Assembly: GCA_022885665.1 (NCBI GenBank)
Contig: JAGQDJ010000260.1
Span: 1,178,001-1,242,000, forward strand
DNA: 64,000 bases
DNA from: Triops longicaudatus
Taxonomy: Eukaryota > Arthropoda > Branchiopoda > Notostraca > Triopsidae
Direction: 5' to 3'
Shown here: piece after piece, positions 13,339 to 23,229 of the stretch
Layout of the letters: the number at the start of each line of letters is the position of its first letter
Numbering within the stretch: position 1 is the first letter of the stretch
The notes under the pieces: generated by a model
Databases searched by the model: none
Told to the model about the DNA's origin: nothing
Seen by the model: only the letters and a program-made list of their open reading frames with translations
Translations under genes and position numbers: made by a program

Positions 13339-13707
13339 TCAATTAGGTAACAAGTTGTTAGGCTGTGCTTCGGGTCCTGGTACTGGAGTTCGGCAGATTC
13401 CTTGTGAATCACGGATTTGGCCAACTGGACAGGACGGTGGAGGAAAATCTGATGGGTCTCCAACTGCAAATCCCCCGGATCCATCAAAACGTTCACCAAT
13501 GTTAGGAAGTGTGAAGGATGCTTCTTTCGTGTCAGAGACTTCGATACCCTGTCAGCAAAATACAGATTAAATAAGAATTCAGTAACAGAAGCGCAACTGT
13601 TTTGAATTTACTCTGTTGTTGTCCGATGGCGTCTTCTCGGTTTTGGGCTCATGCATTACCCCACAGCCTTGATCCGGTTCAGTTGCACTACGCTCCTCTT
13701 GAGACAT
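13339..13707 (-). CDS. CP-G hairpin family protein, copy 1 (two exons)
   Basis: Small protein of unknown function; I do not recognise a named family. Exon 1 is 13612-13707 (32 codons, begins MSQEERSATEPDQG) and exon 2 is 13339-13548 (69 codons plus stop). They are joined in phase 0 across a 63-bp GT-AG intron, giving 101 residues. The C-terminal part holds the family hairpin CPVGQIRDSQGICR with cysteines at about 72 and 84, followed by a Pro-rich tail. No signal peptide is visible, and the first ATG after the predicted transcription start lies only just upstream and out of frame (ATGAAAAATGTC). A TATA box with initiator spacing lies upstream at 13881-13888. It is one of two tandem copies; the paralogue at 14617-14987 has the same exon structure and length. 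A missed 5' exon carrying a signal peptide cannot be excluded. Confidence 0.65.
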
Positions 13708-13856
13708 TTTTCATGTGCACCAAGTCCCACTCGTTTGAAAGTATTTATGGCTGTGTCTAAGGATATTTTCACGTTAGATAAATTAAGACCAACACGTGAT
13801 ACTTTGCCTGCTAGCCAATGAGAGGAAGCGGTGGGCGATTTTGACAAACCACAAAG

Positions 13857-13888
13857 TGAACTAGCGCAAGTAATTGCTTGATTTTATA
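13857..13888 (-). promoter_or_regulatory. TATA box and initiator of copy 1
   Basis: Minus-strand TATAAAAT at 13888-13881 is followed 31 bp later by TTCACTTT, whose A at 13857 is the likely transcription start. This is standard arthropod core-promoter spacing, about 150 bp before the start codon at 13707. Confidence 0.5.
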
Positions 13889-14616
13889 CAGCTCGCTCAT
13901 ATCGATACTGTTCAAGTGCCAGTGTAACTAGTATTTGCGAGCGGAAGTTTCTCTTCCGTAGGAGACTTCCTTTGCGCGGTGAGAGTGGTTTAAGGTCATT
14001 GATATTACTGAAGGATTTCCAACGTACTCATTACCAGTTTATTTTTTTTCTTTCTTGTCTTGTTAAAATTAGGCACCAACATCATACGTCCAAGAACGGC
14101 GCCATCGAGAAATCAGTTTTAATTTCCCCCCAAACGTCTTGACAGCCGGCTCGCACTTGATGCATAACCTTGCATTAAAAACGGGCCTATTGTTCAACCT
14201 TAACCCATTTTTCATTATGTTTTTCTTTTCTTTTAATCTAACGTAAGTTAGGTAAAAATCTCAAAATATTCAATAGTGATTCGAAAGGCGTGCGTGCAGG
14301 AGAAACTTTGAATCGCGACTCGTTCGAGGAACCTCGATCTTCGTAGCCCATCGTAATTGCCTCTCCGTACTCTCCTCGCTTCCACCTCCCTGAAAGCCTA
14401 ATCTGGTTGACGATTAAAAGTTTCTCGTGTACGGGCGCGTACGGAAGTGGATGCTATAGATCTCTCAGATCTGTAGATGTATCTGTACTGAAGTGTATTG
14501 AAATTCAGATTTGTCAAGTTTTACTGTACGAAATGAGTGACACACTGGTTTTGTTTAAATAGATGTCTGCAACTCCTTGCTATTGGCTTTTGCATTATCA
14601 CGGTCTGTTGATTATG

Positions 14617-14987
14617 TCATTTAGGTAACAAGTTGTTAGATTGTGCTTCGAGTTCTGGTACTGGAGATCGGCAGATTCCTTGCGAATCACGGAATTGGCC
14701 AACTGGACAGGGTCGGGGAAAAACATTACTTGGGCCTCCAACTACATGTACTTCAGATCCATCAAAACGTTCACCAATGTTAGGAAGTGTAAAGGAAGCT
14801 TCTTTCATGTCAGAGACTTTGATATCCTGTCAGCAAAATACAGATTAAATAAGAATTCAGTAACAGAGAAACGCAACTGTTTTGAATTTACTCTGTCGTT
14901 GATTGGAGGCGTCTTCTCGATTCTGGGCTCATGCATTACCCCACGGCCCTGGTCCGGTTCAGTTGCACAACGTTCCTCTTGAGACAT
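14617..14987 (-). CDS. CP-G hairpin family protein, copy 2 (two exons)
   Basis: Tandem paralogue of the gene at 13339-13707. Exon 1 is 14892-14987 (MSQEERCATEPDQG) and exon 2 is 14617-14826, with a 65-bp intron, again giving 101 residues. The hairpin is CPVGQFRDSQGICR, with cysteines at about 72 and 84. Both copies keep the reading frame and splice sites, which argues that both are functional. The stretch between GERFDGS and the first hairpin cysteine differs at most positions from copy 1, while the intron is almost identical. No signal peptide is visible. The TATA box of this copy is at 15161-15168. Confidence 0.65.
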
Positions 14988-15136
14988 TCTTACTGTGCAC
15001 CAAGTCGCACTCGTTTGAAAGTATGTATGGTTGTGTCTAAGGATATTTTTACGTTAGATAAATTACGACCAACACGTGATACTTTGCCTGCTAGCCAATG
15101 AAAGGACGCGGTGCGGGATTTTGACTAACCGCAAAG

Positions 15137-15168
15137 TGGACTAGCGCAAGTAATTGCTTGATTTTATA
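15137..15168 (-). promoter_or_regulatory. TATA box and initiator of copy 2
   Basis: Minus-strand TATAAAAT at 15168-15161 with a TCCACTTT initiator-like sequence 31 bp downstream. It is duplicated with the gene from the unit A promoter. Confidence 0.45.
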
Positions 15169-15384
15169 CAGCTCGCTCATATCGATACTGTCCAAGTGCC
15201 AGTGCAACTAGTATTTGGGAGCGGAAGTTTCTCTTCCGTAGGAGACTTCCCTGAAAGCCTAGTCTGGTTGGCGATTAAAAGTTTCTCGTGTACGGACGCC
15301 GCAAGGATAACTGCTCTGCAAAACGAAAAAAGAAAAAGCTGCGACTGCACACTTGTATTAAGAAGTTTCAAACCTTTATGAAAT

Positions 15385-15651
15385 TCAGACTATAGAGGTT
15401 CGATGCATGCATCCTTTAAACGGAAAAGCAAGATTGCCGTCAGGGTTTGGATTTATAATCGTGAACGATATAAAAATAATTCTTTCATCGACTAATGAGC
15501 TCCAACTAGCTATTTGTAGCTTTACGAAGCGATCGGATACGTAGCTTCTCACGTAAAAGAAATTGTTACTAAAAGTGGTGTTCCTTCCAAGTTGTATGGG
15601 TACTAAGGATGTCACGGTGGCAGAGTTTGTTTGATCTAAAGAGTAGCACAT
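15385..15651 (-). CDS. Uncertain open reading frame, possible gene fragment
   Basis: An 88-codon minus-strand frame starting MCYSLDQTNSATV. It is hydrophobic and Ser/Asn-rich in the middle, with one late cysteine (FPFKGCMH). I do not recognise a domain and see no signal peptide or clear splice partner. It sits just beyond the tandem duplication. It could be a chance frame, a decayed gene or one exon of an unrecognised gene. Confidence 0.2.
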   Translation of the reverse strand: MCYSLDQTNSATVTSLVPIQLGRNTTFSNNFFYVRSYVSDRFVKLQIASWSSLVDERIIFISFTIINPNPDGNLAFPFKGCMHRTSIV

Positions 15652-15895
15652 TGTGTCAAATAAGGAAGTGATATGTATTCCAAAGCATAAACGAAGGCCA
15701 ATTCCAGGCCGTTAATAAAGGTCACGACAAATCATCTAACATTTCAAGCTCAACATGTTTCGTGTTCAAAGTTTGTACAGAATACTGATGCCGGGGAAAA
15801 ACAACGAAGAGCGCAGTATTATGTATACATTTGATCCCACACGGGATGCATGCTGCGTTCACGGAAGCTTAAGCATTTTTTCACAGTTATTTTGT

Positions 15896-16276
15896 TTAGT
15901 AGTAGTAACACGTCCATGACGGGTATGACGGAACGCCGGTATCGTAACTACCTTGACTGTACGTATTCGAACCGTAGTTAGGTGGATTGTCGTCTGTGAG
16001 CAAGGGATTATTCACTGTTACACTCTCCAGACCTTGATGCAACACTACGTTTCTTTGCAGGGCACTGTCGATTGTTATACTTTCTAAATCTATAACGCCA
16101 CCGTAGCTACCTGGCGGTTGATTAGCGAAGTATATATCAGAGAACGGTCCGTATGCTGCGCCGATAACAAAATCGTAATTCGAGCCGGGTTGACTGCTTT
16201 TGTAGAACACATTTTGGATGTATGGTCTGGCTGACACAAGAGTCAAACAAGTTATTACTAACACTGTCTCTTTCAT
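15896..16276 (-). CDS. Secreted Tyr/Gly/Asn-rich protein of unknown function
   Basis: Single-exon frame of 126 residues. I chose the internal Met (MKETVLVITCLTLVSA) because it gives a textbook signal peptide with likely cleavage after VSA. The mature part is rich in Tyr, Asn, Gly, Ser and Pro (PPGSYGG, NYGSNTYSQGSYDTG) and ends in WTCYYY with a single mature cysteine. It lacks the CP-G hairpin of its neighbours, so it is probably unrelated although on the same strand within the array. The composition resembles cuticular or extracellular-matrix proteins, which is only a compositional remark. Confidence 0.55.
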   Translation of the reverse strand: MKETVLVITCLTLVSARPYIQNVFYKSSQPGSNYDFVIGAAYGPFSDIYFANQPPGSYGGVIDLESITIDSALQRNVVLHQGLESVTVNNPLLTDDNPPNYGSNTYSQGSYDTGVPSYPSWTCYYY

Positions 16277-18252
16277 GATTTCAAAATCGCAAATTAGGGA
16301 CTTGAATGATTTAACCAATTCGTCTGCCGACCTTTCCAGTGACTGAGCACTTTTCACTTTGCACTGTGACTTTTTGTGACGGCTGGCCAATGCTGGACGT
16401 TTTTTTGTGGATTGCTGGCCGCTTGTGTATATCGTTGGTGGGACCAGAACGTCTTCACAGGGTCAAACCTATCTTTATGTTTTTCCAAGTTTGGCAAGCA
16501 AGGAAGCCGTGACCGTGATTTAAGGCTTTTTCTGCGGCGGAAAAAGCGGCCATGGAATCTTAAGTAGGGTCGTATATTTGGAAGAGAATAGACTCACCTG
16601 CCACCGAGAAGCGACAGTGGCATAAAGATGAAAAGTGGATGTAGAGCCTGATATTTAAATATATAGATGATAAATAACATAAGTGATAAACGACAACGAC
16701 ACGCTTATAGCCTTATAACTCGGAAAACCCTGGCAATGTACCATAGTTTGCACATACGTCATACTATAAGGGAAGATACACCATTGACATCTTATGGATT
16801 ACCTCACCGTGATTTTTGCCGCTAAGATTGCGACATTACTCTAAGCAAATGGTTTATTACAAAGGTGTCCTTTAAGTGTTCCACGTAAAAGACTTTACAG
16901 GTTTGTTTTACTGCACTTTTGTCTTTCTTATCAATGCGTGACGAACATTTAGACACAGCCTTGCATACGGACGAACGCATAGGTGTTGCATTAATAAAAA
17001 AAAAAATTAATTTATTTGTTATTGTTGACATGCTAGCGTTATGCTTGCTGCTCTAAAGCAAGCCAGATTTTGGGATATAGAAAATTCAAAAGCAACTGAT
17101 TCCCTACTGTTTCAAGAAAACTTTTATTCAGTTTGAAAACATCGTGAAGAATGGTTTGGAAAAATATCAAAAGCGGACAGTAAAGCAGTGCAAATTTCCA
17201 TATCTCTGGCTTCTTATCTCTGTCCTTCAAATAAAGGTCCTGTAAGGGTGTGATTTAGGTAAAGAAAGGTTTCTGAATTCCTCCTACAAAGAAAAGGTCT
17301 AATCTATTTACAATTCAGAAAAATTCATCGTGATACCTGGCAGCGACAGGAAGGGAGAACTTGAGATCCGAGAAGGAATTTAAAAGTTACCTGATTCCTT
17401 ACCATTGAAAGCAAGGTGAATTGACAATTTGCAAACCTATTGGCTTAACGCAGGACGATAATTTTGTGGAAGACTACGAAGGACTGGGAGCCAATGGCTG
17501 CCGTAAGTGTTGCTTATTGTATGATAATTGTGCCATAAACGCGCATTTCCTTGTTGGTGACTTCGGAAAATCCAGGAACATGAGTCTTGCATTTGCCTAT
17601 GAATATTAGGGCGTCAACGTCGCGTCGTAACAATTCTTGTGATGTCTGGTACTGATAGGATATAGTTTGTTGCTGTTGCTGCATCCAATATTTCTTCCCT
17701 GGAGATAATTTGTCGATTGTCACTGAATACAAGAGGTTTCCCTTTTTTCAATACGTGTTCCATGAGTTCCGACTTAGACCCTCACGAAAAACACGGGATC
17801 TTGCATGCATAATGCCTTTCGGAGAATCATTAACAAAACATAGCCGAAGTGTGCTGAATAAGCCTTCAAGACAGCAAACTGTCAACTGAAAATAATTTAT
17901 TTTTCATGCTTTTCAGGCTTTGTACATTTTTTCTACCGATTTTTTCTTTAATTATTGTAAAAGTTAACGTTTAGTTTAGTGAAATGTTCTAAAACAGTCA
18001 AAAACGTGCTATTGTTCTGAGCTTAAACAAAATGATATTGAAATATTGAAATCATTCTACGCGTTAGGTAATTGATAAGCAAGAATTTTTATTCAAAATG
18101 GCCGTCGTTCACAACATTAGTTATACATGTACTATAGCATTGATAGAAGGTATTGTTCATGATAAGCTTTCAACGCCTGCGCTTCAATTTTAAGTCAAGC
18201 GTCTTTATCAGTTGACGTGACGAAGTGTCAGAAACCTTGCGAAATAGGCGCC
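16277..18252. other. Intergenic stretch, no supported gene
   Basis: Mixed-composition DNA within the peptide cluster. Only short frames without signal peptides, splice partners or hairpin motifs are present on either strand. Confidence 0.5.
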
Positions 18253-18518
18253 TCACACTATTCTGCGACATACGCCTCGCGAATCAAGCGCATAGCCAGG
18301 CTTACATTGGTTAGAAACCTTATCTCCAATGCTTGTTAGCATAGGTGTAGCATTTCCCTTTTCCACAACTTTTTCCTGTAAAAAAATGCGTTTTACTAAG
18401 CAACCTTTTATTTTTGTGTTCTTACGATTTCTGGTGAAGTCTTGCATTGAACTTCAGGCGCGTTATCCTGTTTGCAGCACTGGTCCGTGCCAAGGGAACT
18501 AGATTCAGTTTCAGACAT
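18253..18518 (-). CDS. CP-G hairpin family protein (two exons, no visible signal peptide)
   Basis: Exon 1 is 18426-18518 (31 codons, MSETESSSLGTDQCC) and exon 2 is 18253-18375 (40 codons plus stop). They are joined in phase 0 across a 50-bp GT-AG intron (donor GTAAGA, acceptor TTTTTACAG), giving 71 residues. Exon 2 carries the family linker SIGDKVSN and hairpin CKPGYALDSRGVCRR, with cysteines at about 55 and 67. Exon 1 opens MSxxE, like the tandem pair nearer CHORDC1, and also lacks a signal sequence, so these three form a subgroup. Three further cysteines are in exon 1. A TTTATAAA element lies upstream near 18597-18604. The exon 1 start is inferred from splice logic only. Confidence 0.6.
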
Positions 18519-20476
18519 GATTCCCGTAGAAAAACTAGATTGTGTCTGAAACTTTTTGCGTATTTGTAGCTAACTGTACTGAATTCAGTATTTTGTTTAT
18601 AAAGACGTGTTGGCCAAGATTCAGGAGAGGAAGTTGCCAGTTTATCTTCACGTCTTCCTACCGCAGAAGATAAACTTCCTTCACCTGGTTGGAATGGATG
18701 TGTAAATAGAACTTTTTTTTTTTTTTTTTTTTTTTTGGCAAAACAGATAAAATATGTTTGAGATTGATCTCGCATACCTCTTTGATCCTTGTTAGATTAA
18801 ATTGTGACGATATGACGCATGGTAGCACAATTTGAATTACAATTTTGATGCAACAGTTTTTTTACTCTAATCAAACAGCGAACAATATATGTTCAGTTTC
18901 AAATTCGTTTCTAGTTAGTTAACCTTTCATTTATGTGGTGTGTCTGAGAAACATTTATGTGTGGTATTTCTATGTTCTAAATAAGGGCTCCCATTTTTTT
19001 TTTTGTCATTGTTTAATAAAATGAAGTTTAATTGAGAAATAAAGGACAGACGTTCAAAAAACTCAGATATGTTGATATATCTACATGTAATGATTTCAAA
19101 AACCCCTCACAAATTTCGTACAGTTCATTTTAATCGAGATACTACGAACTGGTCTTTTGCAAGAGTGATGCAAATATAAGCAGCTGTGAAAGCGTAATTA
19201 ATTTTACGCTTTAAGGAGACAACATGCTTTTTTATTAAAGTCATTTATAGGTACGTTTCTTACGTTACGTAAGAAAACAACAAGCTAATACCGAAAACTA
19301 TAAACGTAGTATAAACTGCGCGAAAACTTTTTTCGGAAAGCATGTAATGCCCTCTCGTAGACGTGAAATCAAACTAATGAAATTTCACACTGACCACGGC
19401 ATATATTTTTTAAGCACGGCAGGCTCGGAGAGCTTAAAAGTACATGCATAAGATTTGCTGATGGCATTACGATAGGGCAAGAAAAAAAACTAGAAATTCG
19501 ATTGCCGTATTTGCACCGTAGTCCGCGTTTACGGCTTCCCCGCTAGATGTCCATAGGAGACCTCATGTAGCCACTAACGATCCCGGGTTTAGTTAGTCAG
19601 TTTTAGTTAATAGTTTAGTGAAAGGACTTTGTTCGCGTTCACAGTTCTATATAATTCAAAACAATTAAACTAAATTTAATAGACTACATAATAAACTATG
19701 GGCTAGGAGGGAAACGTAAGAATTAACTCAAAACATCTCGGGATTTCAATAACAGCCTTACCGTCTAATGCGCCCCTAAATAAAAAAAACGGGACTCTCC
19801 TTTCCGTAAGTATACCATTACGCCTGATGTATCAAACTAAAAGTAAAATATTCCAAGGTGAATTTAGATGATTTGAATTAATTTTAAAGGATCTACACCC
19901 CGTACTTGCGTTTCCCTGTAGAGCTGCAAATCATGCCGCCTCTGAGGCAAACTAGCTGCGTATCGTGCAACTTGATATGGCGCATGTGAAACGAGCTTTA
20001 AAAAAACAATGAACAGGGAATGGGCTCAGACATTTCATGGCAAATACAATAGTGTAATTCTGAATATGTGTTAGATATTTAGTGCTGGTGAAGTAAGGGT
20101 AATTTGTACAGTTTCATAGATAAGATCGGTAATACATTCAAACTAGACGCAACGCAGAAAACATTTCAAGTCCCATATGTGCGTCACATCCTTTTTTTCT
20201 TTTTTTTTGTAAGAAAAGTTAAAGTTTTTTGTTTATCTGTGTTTTATTTATTAAGCCGTATACTGTACAAGGTTACACACATCTCGAAGTAAACAACGAT
20301 GACAGACGATTCGAAGAGACATTGAGCGTGGGTTGGGAACTCGCTGAATTCCTTTATAAGTCGTGCAGTTCCCACGTAATGGCTTTTCACCTAATTAAAT
20401 TTTAATATAGGCACAGCAGAATTTAACAAACTCTTATTTGCTTCAGGATGAATTGTTAACTAATAATACCTTGTAT
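18519..20476. other. AT-rich intergenic stretch, no supported gene
   Basis: Contains a T homopolymer of about 24 bases at 18713-18736 and several shorter A/T runs. No frame has a recognisable motif. Confidence 0.5.
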
Positions 20477-20722
20477 TTAAAATACTTTTCGACAGACACC
20501 GCGTGAGTCACGCCTGTAACCAGGTGGGCATTCGTTAACGGGTATTTTGTCGCCAATTGAAGTAAGGGGAGTTTTTTCAGATCCAGTTATTGGTAGTAGC
20601 CCATCTTTCGTTACTTGTGTTTTGTCTATAGGTCCAAATGTTGAACTTTCAACTGTGCTTTTGTCTTCAACATTTTGTGCAACCACTAAGGAAACTATCG
20701 AGAAGATGAGTAAGGTTTTCAT
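20477..20722 (-). CDS. CP-G hairpin family secreted peptide
   Basis: Single-exon 81-residue secreted peptide and the clearest member of the family. The signal peptide MKTLLIFSIVSLVVA has probable cleavage before QN. A Ser/Thr/Lys-rich, cysteine-free spacer follows. The conserved linker SIGDKIPVNE precedes the hairpin CPPGYRRDSRGVCRKVF at the extreme C terminus, with cysteines at 65 and 77. With only these two mature cysteines, a single disulfide hairpin is the natural inference. A TTTAAT element (ATTAAA on the coding strand) at 20401-20406 could serve as the poly(A) signal. Function is unknown. Confidence 0.78.
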   Translation of the reverse strand: MKTLLIFSIVSLVVAQNVEDKSTVESSTFGPIDKTQVTKDGLLPITGSEKTPLTSIGDKIPVNECPPGYRRDSRGVCRKVF

Positions 20723-21856
20723 CGTAATATGTTAACACGTATTTAAGCACTTAGCGTAGCTGTGCACACTATCTAACGGCTCAGTAAATTCTGACCGAGG
20801 CAAGGCCAACCCGGTTGGAGTGTTTCATAAGTAAGGACTTTTTTATGTCCCTGAAGAAAAGTAATCTCGACTTCCCATACGATGAAGGGGGAGTTAGGCC
20901 TTCAGGGATGTGACTTCGTACGGTCATCTAGCTTCACATATCTTTGGCACGTGACGTCGTATGGCAAAGGAAATGACGTCGAATGCGCTAAACATTAAAT
21001 AAGCAATTTAAATGAGTACCAGACGTATGGGAAATTTGGCGGGTATTACCAGAGTTTATTTCCTTATTAGGTCCTGCTGCCAGAATGCTCAGAAAAAATA
21101 CGGAGGTAGAACGTGTAACTCCCGATTCCTTCTTCCTTAATAACGAAGAATGTCGGACGTGATATAAGACAGTGAGACCAGCGGAATAATTATTGCGCTG
21201 ATCTAACCGTAGAAGTGAGAACGAATTGTACTCGTTAAATACAATCGCATGTTTATCCCACAGTCTTTTGATCAATTGAATATTTTAGTTAATTGAACAT
21301 TAAAATGTAATTTAGGTTCAAAATTGCTGCGACACAGAAGCTATGTGTCTCCGTTCGTACTTTGTCGGCCATAACACTTCCTCCTGTTGAAAAGTAGCAT
21401 ATTGTTGACTCTAACATAGGTTGTCAGTGCCACATTACCAATCAACTTCATTTCCGCGTGATATTTTGTTTTTTACTGAAGCCTTCCGGCATGCGCTCGT
21501 TGCCGTACAATGGCACGCACCAAGAATGGACGTTGTACATAGGCGTGATACGTTTATTAACGCAGGTTTACATTTTTAAATGTAGTTGTGTCAGACAGGG
21601 GATTACAACGTTGCACATTAATAAATGCCCACGACATTACAAAACTTGCGACAGTGGGATAAAGCACACAATTCCATCATGTGGAAAGAAGATAGAACAA
21701 GCTGGTTGAACCGCATGCTATTCGGAAAATCCGTGGTGTCATTATATGTAGATAGTGTAGCCAACGCACGAACTTGTAAACATTTTGCAGGATTATGAGG
21801 CATGTGGATTATGAGGATTATGGTATTTGTTTTTTCCCGCTTTGTCTTGATTTCCG
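20723..21856. other. Intergenic stretch, no supported gene
   Basis: Nothing recognisable on either strand. Frames near 20988-21275 and 21458-21709 have no signal peptide, hairpin or splice partner. Confidence 0.5.
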
Positions 21857-22105
21857 TCAAACTTGATGCTGGGAGAATGTTTTCCTGCAAGTACCGAGTG
21901 CGTCACGCACCTCCCCTACAGGGCACTGAATGACAGGTATTTTGTTGCCGATGCTTTCGGTAGGAATTCCTGGAGAGAACACAGTAGGCTTTCCATTACT
22001 CCTTTTCGTCTTCAGTTGCTTCTCTATGTTTGTCGACTCTGCTTGGGCAAGGATAAAGGCAATTACACAAGTCACAAGTAGGAATGTCATTGTGATTTTC
22101 TTCAT
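21857..22105 (-). CDS. CP-G hairpin family secreted peptide
   Basis: Single-exon frame. I chose MKKITMTFLLVTC as start because it gives a compact signal peptide ending near ILAQA; the frame also opens further upstream with a Met at 22132. The product is 82 residues. The mature part has a dibasic KTKR site, a spacer, the conserved SIGNKIPVIQ and the hairpin CPVGEVRDALGTCRKTF (cysteines at 61 and 73), then a short SQHQV tail. It is closest to the neighbour at 22947-23186, sharing RDALG and the CR-TF ending. Function is unknown. Confidence 0.75.
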   Translation of the reverse strand: MKKITMTFLLVTCVIAFILAQAESTNIEKQLKTKRSNGKPTVFSPGIPTESIGNKIPVIQCPVGEVRDALGTCRKTFSQHQV

Positions 22106-22374
22106 TTCACACATGCAGGTCTGCTGGGACACACGTTAAGCGCAACATGAACTGCAAACATGTTTCGCGACAAAGCCCAGCTAAACTTGGGAGAGCTGGT
22201 TCTGCAAACCGGTTTTAATCTCCCCCCACAGGATTTCTTTTTACATTGAGATGTTTATGCCCTAGGTTTTTAGTTGAATTATTGCCATTTTCTGCTTACA
22301 AAAAGTCAAACGGATTCCATCTTGAGGTGAAATAATCAAGCAAGCATAAAAAAACTGGATAAATACTGCGTTGA

Positions 22375-22416
<42 letters not shown>

Positions 22417-22946
22417 GTGGCGTAACAGGTACAGTATAAGTGTTACTCTTATACTGTGTAACCCCTTTACTGTGGTCTCAAGCCTCACTTATTGCGGAGC
22501 ACATTGATTTAAATTTATTTATTCGTACATTTCAATTTTTTTGTGATTCCTTTACACCAGCTCGAACTATTGGGACTTTTTCTGTAATGTGTTATATTTA
22601 CGGACTGTTCAACACCAATCGTAAAAGACAACTTAATGTTTTTAGGAAAGTCCTTATAACCGATTGACATGTAAAGGAACATTCGTTTTAGCCTACAAGG
22701 TTCACTTGCCGTTTTAGACCATTATTTTATTTTGATCGGGAAATAACAAAACGTGCCATTACAAATTTCATACTTAAAAAAAGCATGCAAACTGGAGATC
22801 TTAGTTTTCCTCCGAGCACATAAAAGCATCTGTTGGTTTCGTTCGAAGTCACATATCAAATACCATGATGTTGTAACCTAACCAGACAAAAATAATGACA
22901 ACTTAGCAAGCGATTTTCAATATCTTGTATTAGTGTTACCTGGCAT
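22106..22946. other. Intergenic stretch with a 37-base T tract
   Basis: A T homopolymer runs from 22377 to 22413 and is followed by a small inverted repeat (ACAGTATAAG at 22431-22440, CTTATACTGT at 22448-22457). No supported gene. Confidence 0.6.
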
Positions 22947-23186
22947 TCAGAAGGTTCTCCTGCAGTTGCCAAGTGCGTCACGCACAAAACCTGTAGGGCA
23001 CTGTTTGACTGGTATCTTATTGCCTAGCGACATCATCTGAAGTGAATTACTAACAATTTTTCGAAAGTCGGAGTCAGTTATTTCAAAATCAAGAAGCTGA
23101 GGTCCCAAGTGTTCCCTTGCACTGTGGTTTCGAAGGTTTTGTGCTGCTGCGTAGGAAAGAAGGCACAAAATCGGCAAGAGCTTCAT
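22947..23186 (-). CDS. CP-G hairpin family secreted peptide
   Basis: Single-exon 79-residue secreted peptide. Signal peptide MKLLPILCLLSYAAA with cleavage before QN, the same context as the gene at 20477-20722. An acidic/Leu-rich spacer follows (LGPQLLDFEITDSDF), then SLGNKIPVKQ and the terminal hairpin CPTGFVRDALGNCRRTF (cysteines at 63 and 75). A minus-strand TATAAATT lies at 23229-23222, about 30 bp before a TCACG initiator-like sequence and 36 bp before the start codon, implying a very short 5' UTR. Function is unknown. Confidence 0.78.
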   Translation of the reverse strand: MKLLPILCLLSYAAAQNLRNHSAREHLGPQLLDFEITDSDFRKIVSNSLQMMSLGNKIPVKQCPTGFVRDALGNCRRTF

Positions 23187-23221
23187 TTCAAGATGGTCGT
23201 GATTTAACAGAAACAGGGACT

Positions 23222-23229
23222 AATTTATA
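23222..23229 (-). promoter_or_regulatory. TATA box of the 22947-23186 peptide gene
   Basis: Minus-strand TATAAATT 36 bp before the start codon, with a TCACG initiator-like sequence about 29 bp downstream. Confidence 0.4.

Larger units (their letters stand above)
13167..15296. repeat. Two-copy tandem duplication carrying a hairpin-peptide gene
   Basis: Unit A (13167-14441) and unit B (14442-15296) are direct repeats, starting 1275 bp apart. Each begins within the last codons of CHORDC1 (CGAAAGTGGATGC against CGGAAGTGGATGC). Each then carries the CHORDC1 3' flank and a complete antisense two-exon peptide gene with its promoter. The shared tail (CTGAAAGCCTARTCTGG) sits near 14391 and near 15251. 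Unit A has about 418 extra bp (13970-14387) between the promoter flank and this tail, which is either an insertion in A or a deletion in B. Only the 3' end of CHORDC1 is duplicated, so the second copy is not a CHORDC1 gene. Confidence 0.9.

Noticed and set aside
13900..13965. A frame starting MSELYKIKQLLALV upstream of both tandem copies looks like a signal-peptide exon
   Set aside because: It overlaps the TATA box and lies upstream of the predicted transcription start, and it has no good splice donor joining it to the MSQEER exon. It is kept only as an alternative.
16822..17732. Short minus-strand frames between the secreted Tyr-rich gene and the next hairpin gene
   Set aside because: No signal peptide, hairpin spacing or splice sites; consistent with chance frames in AT-rich DNA.
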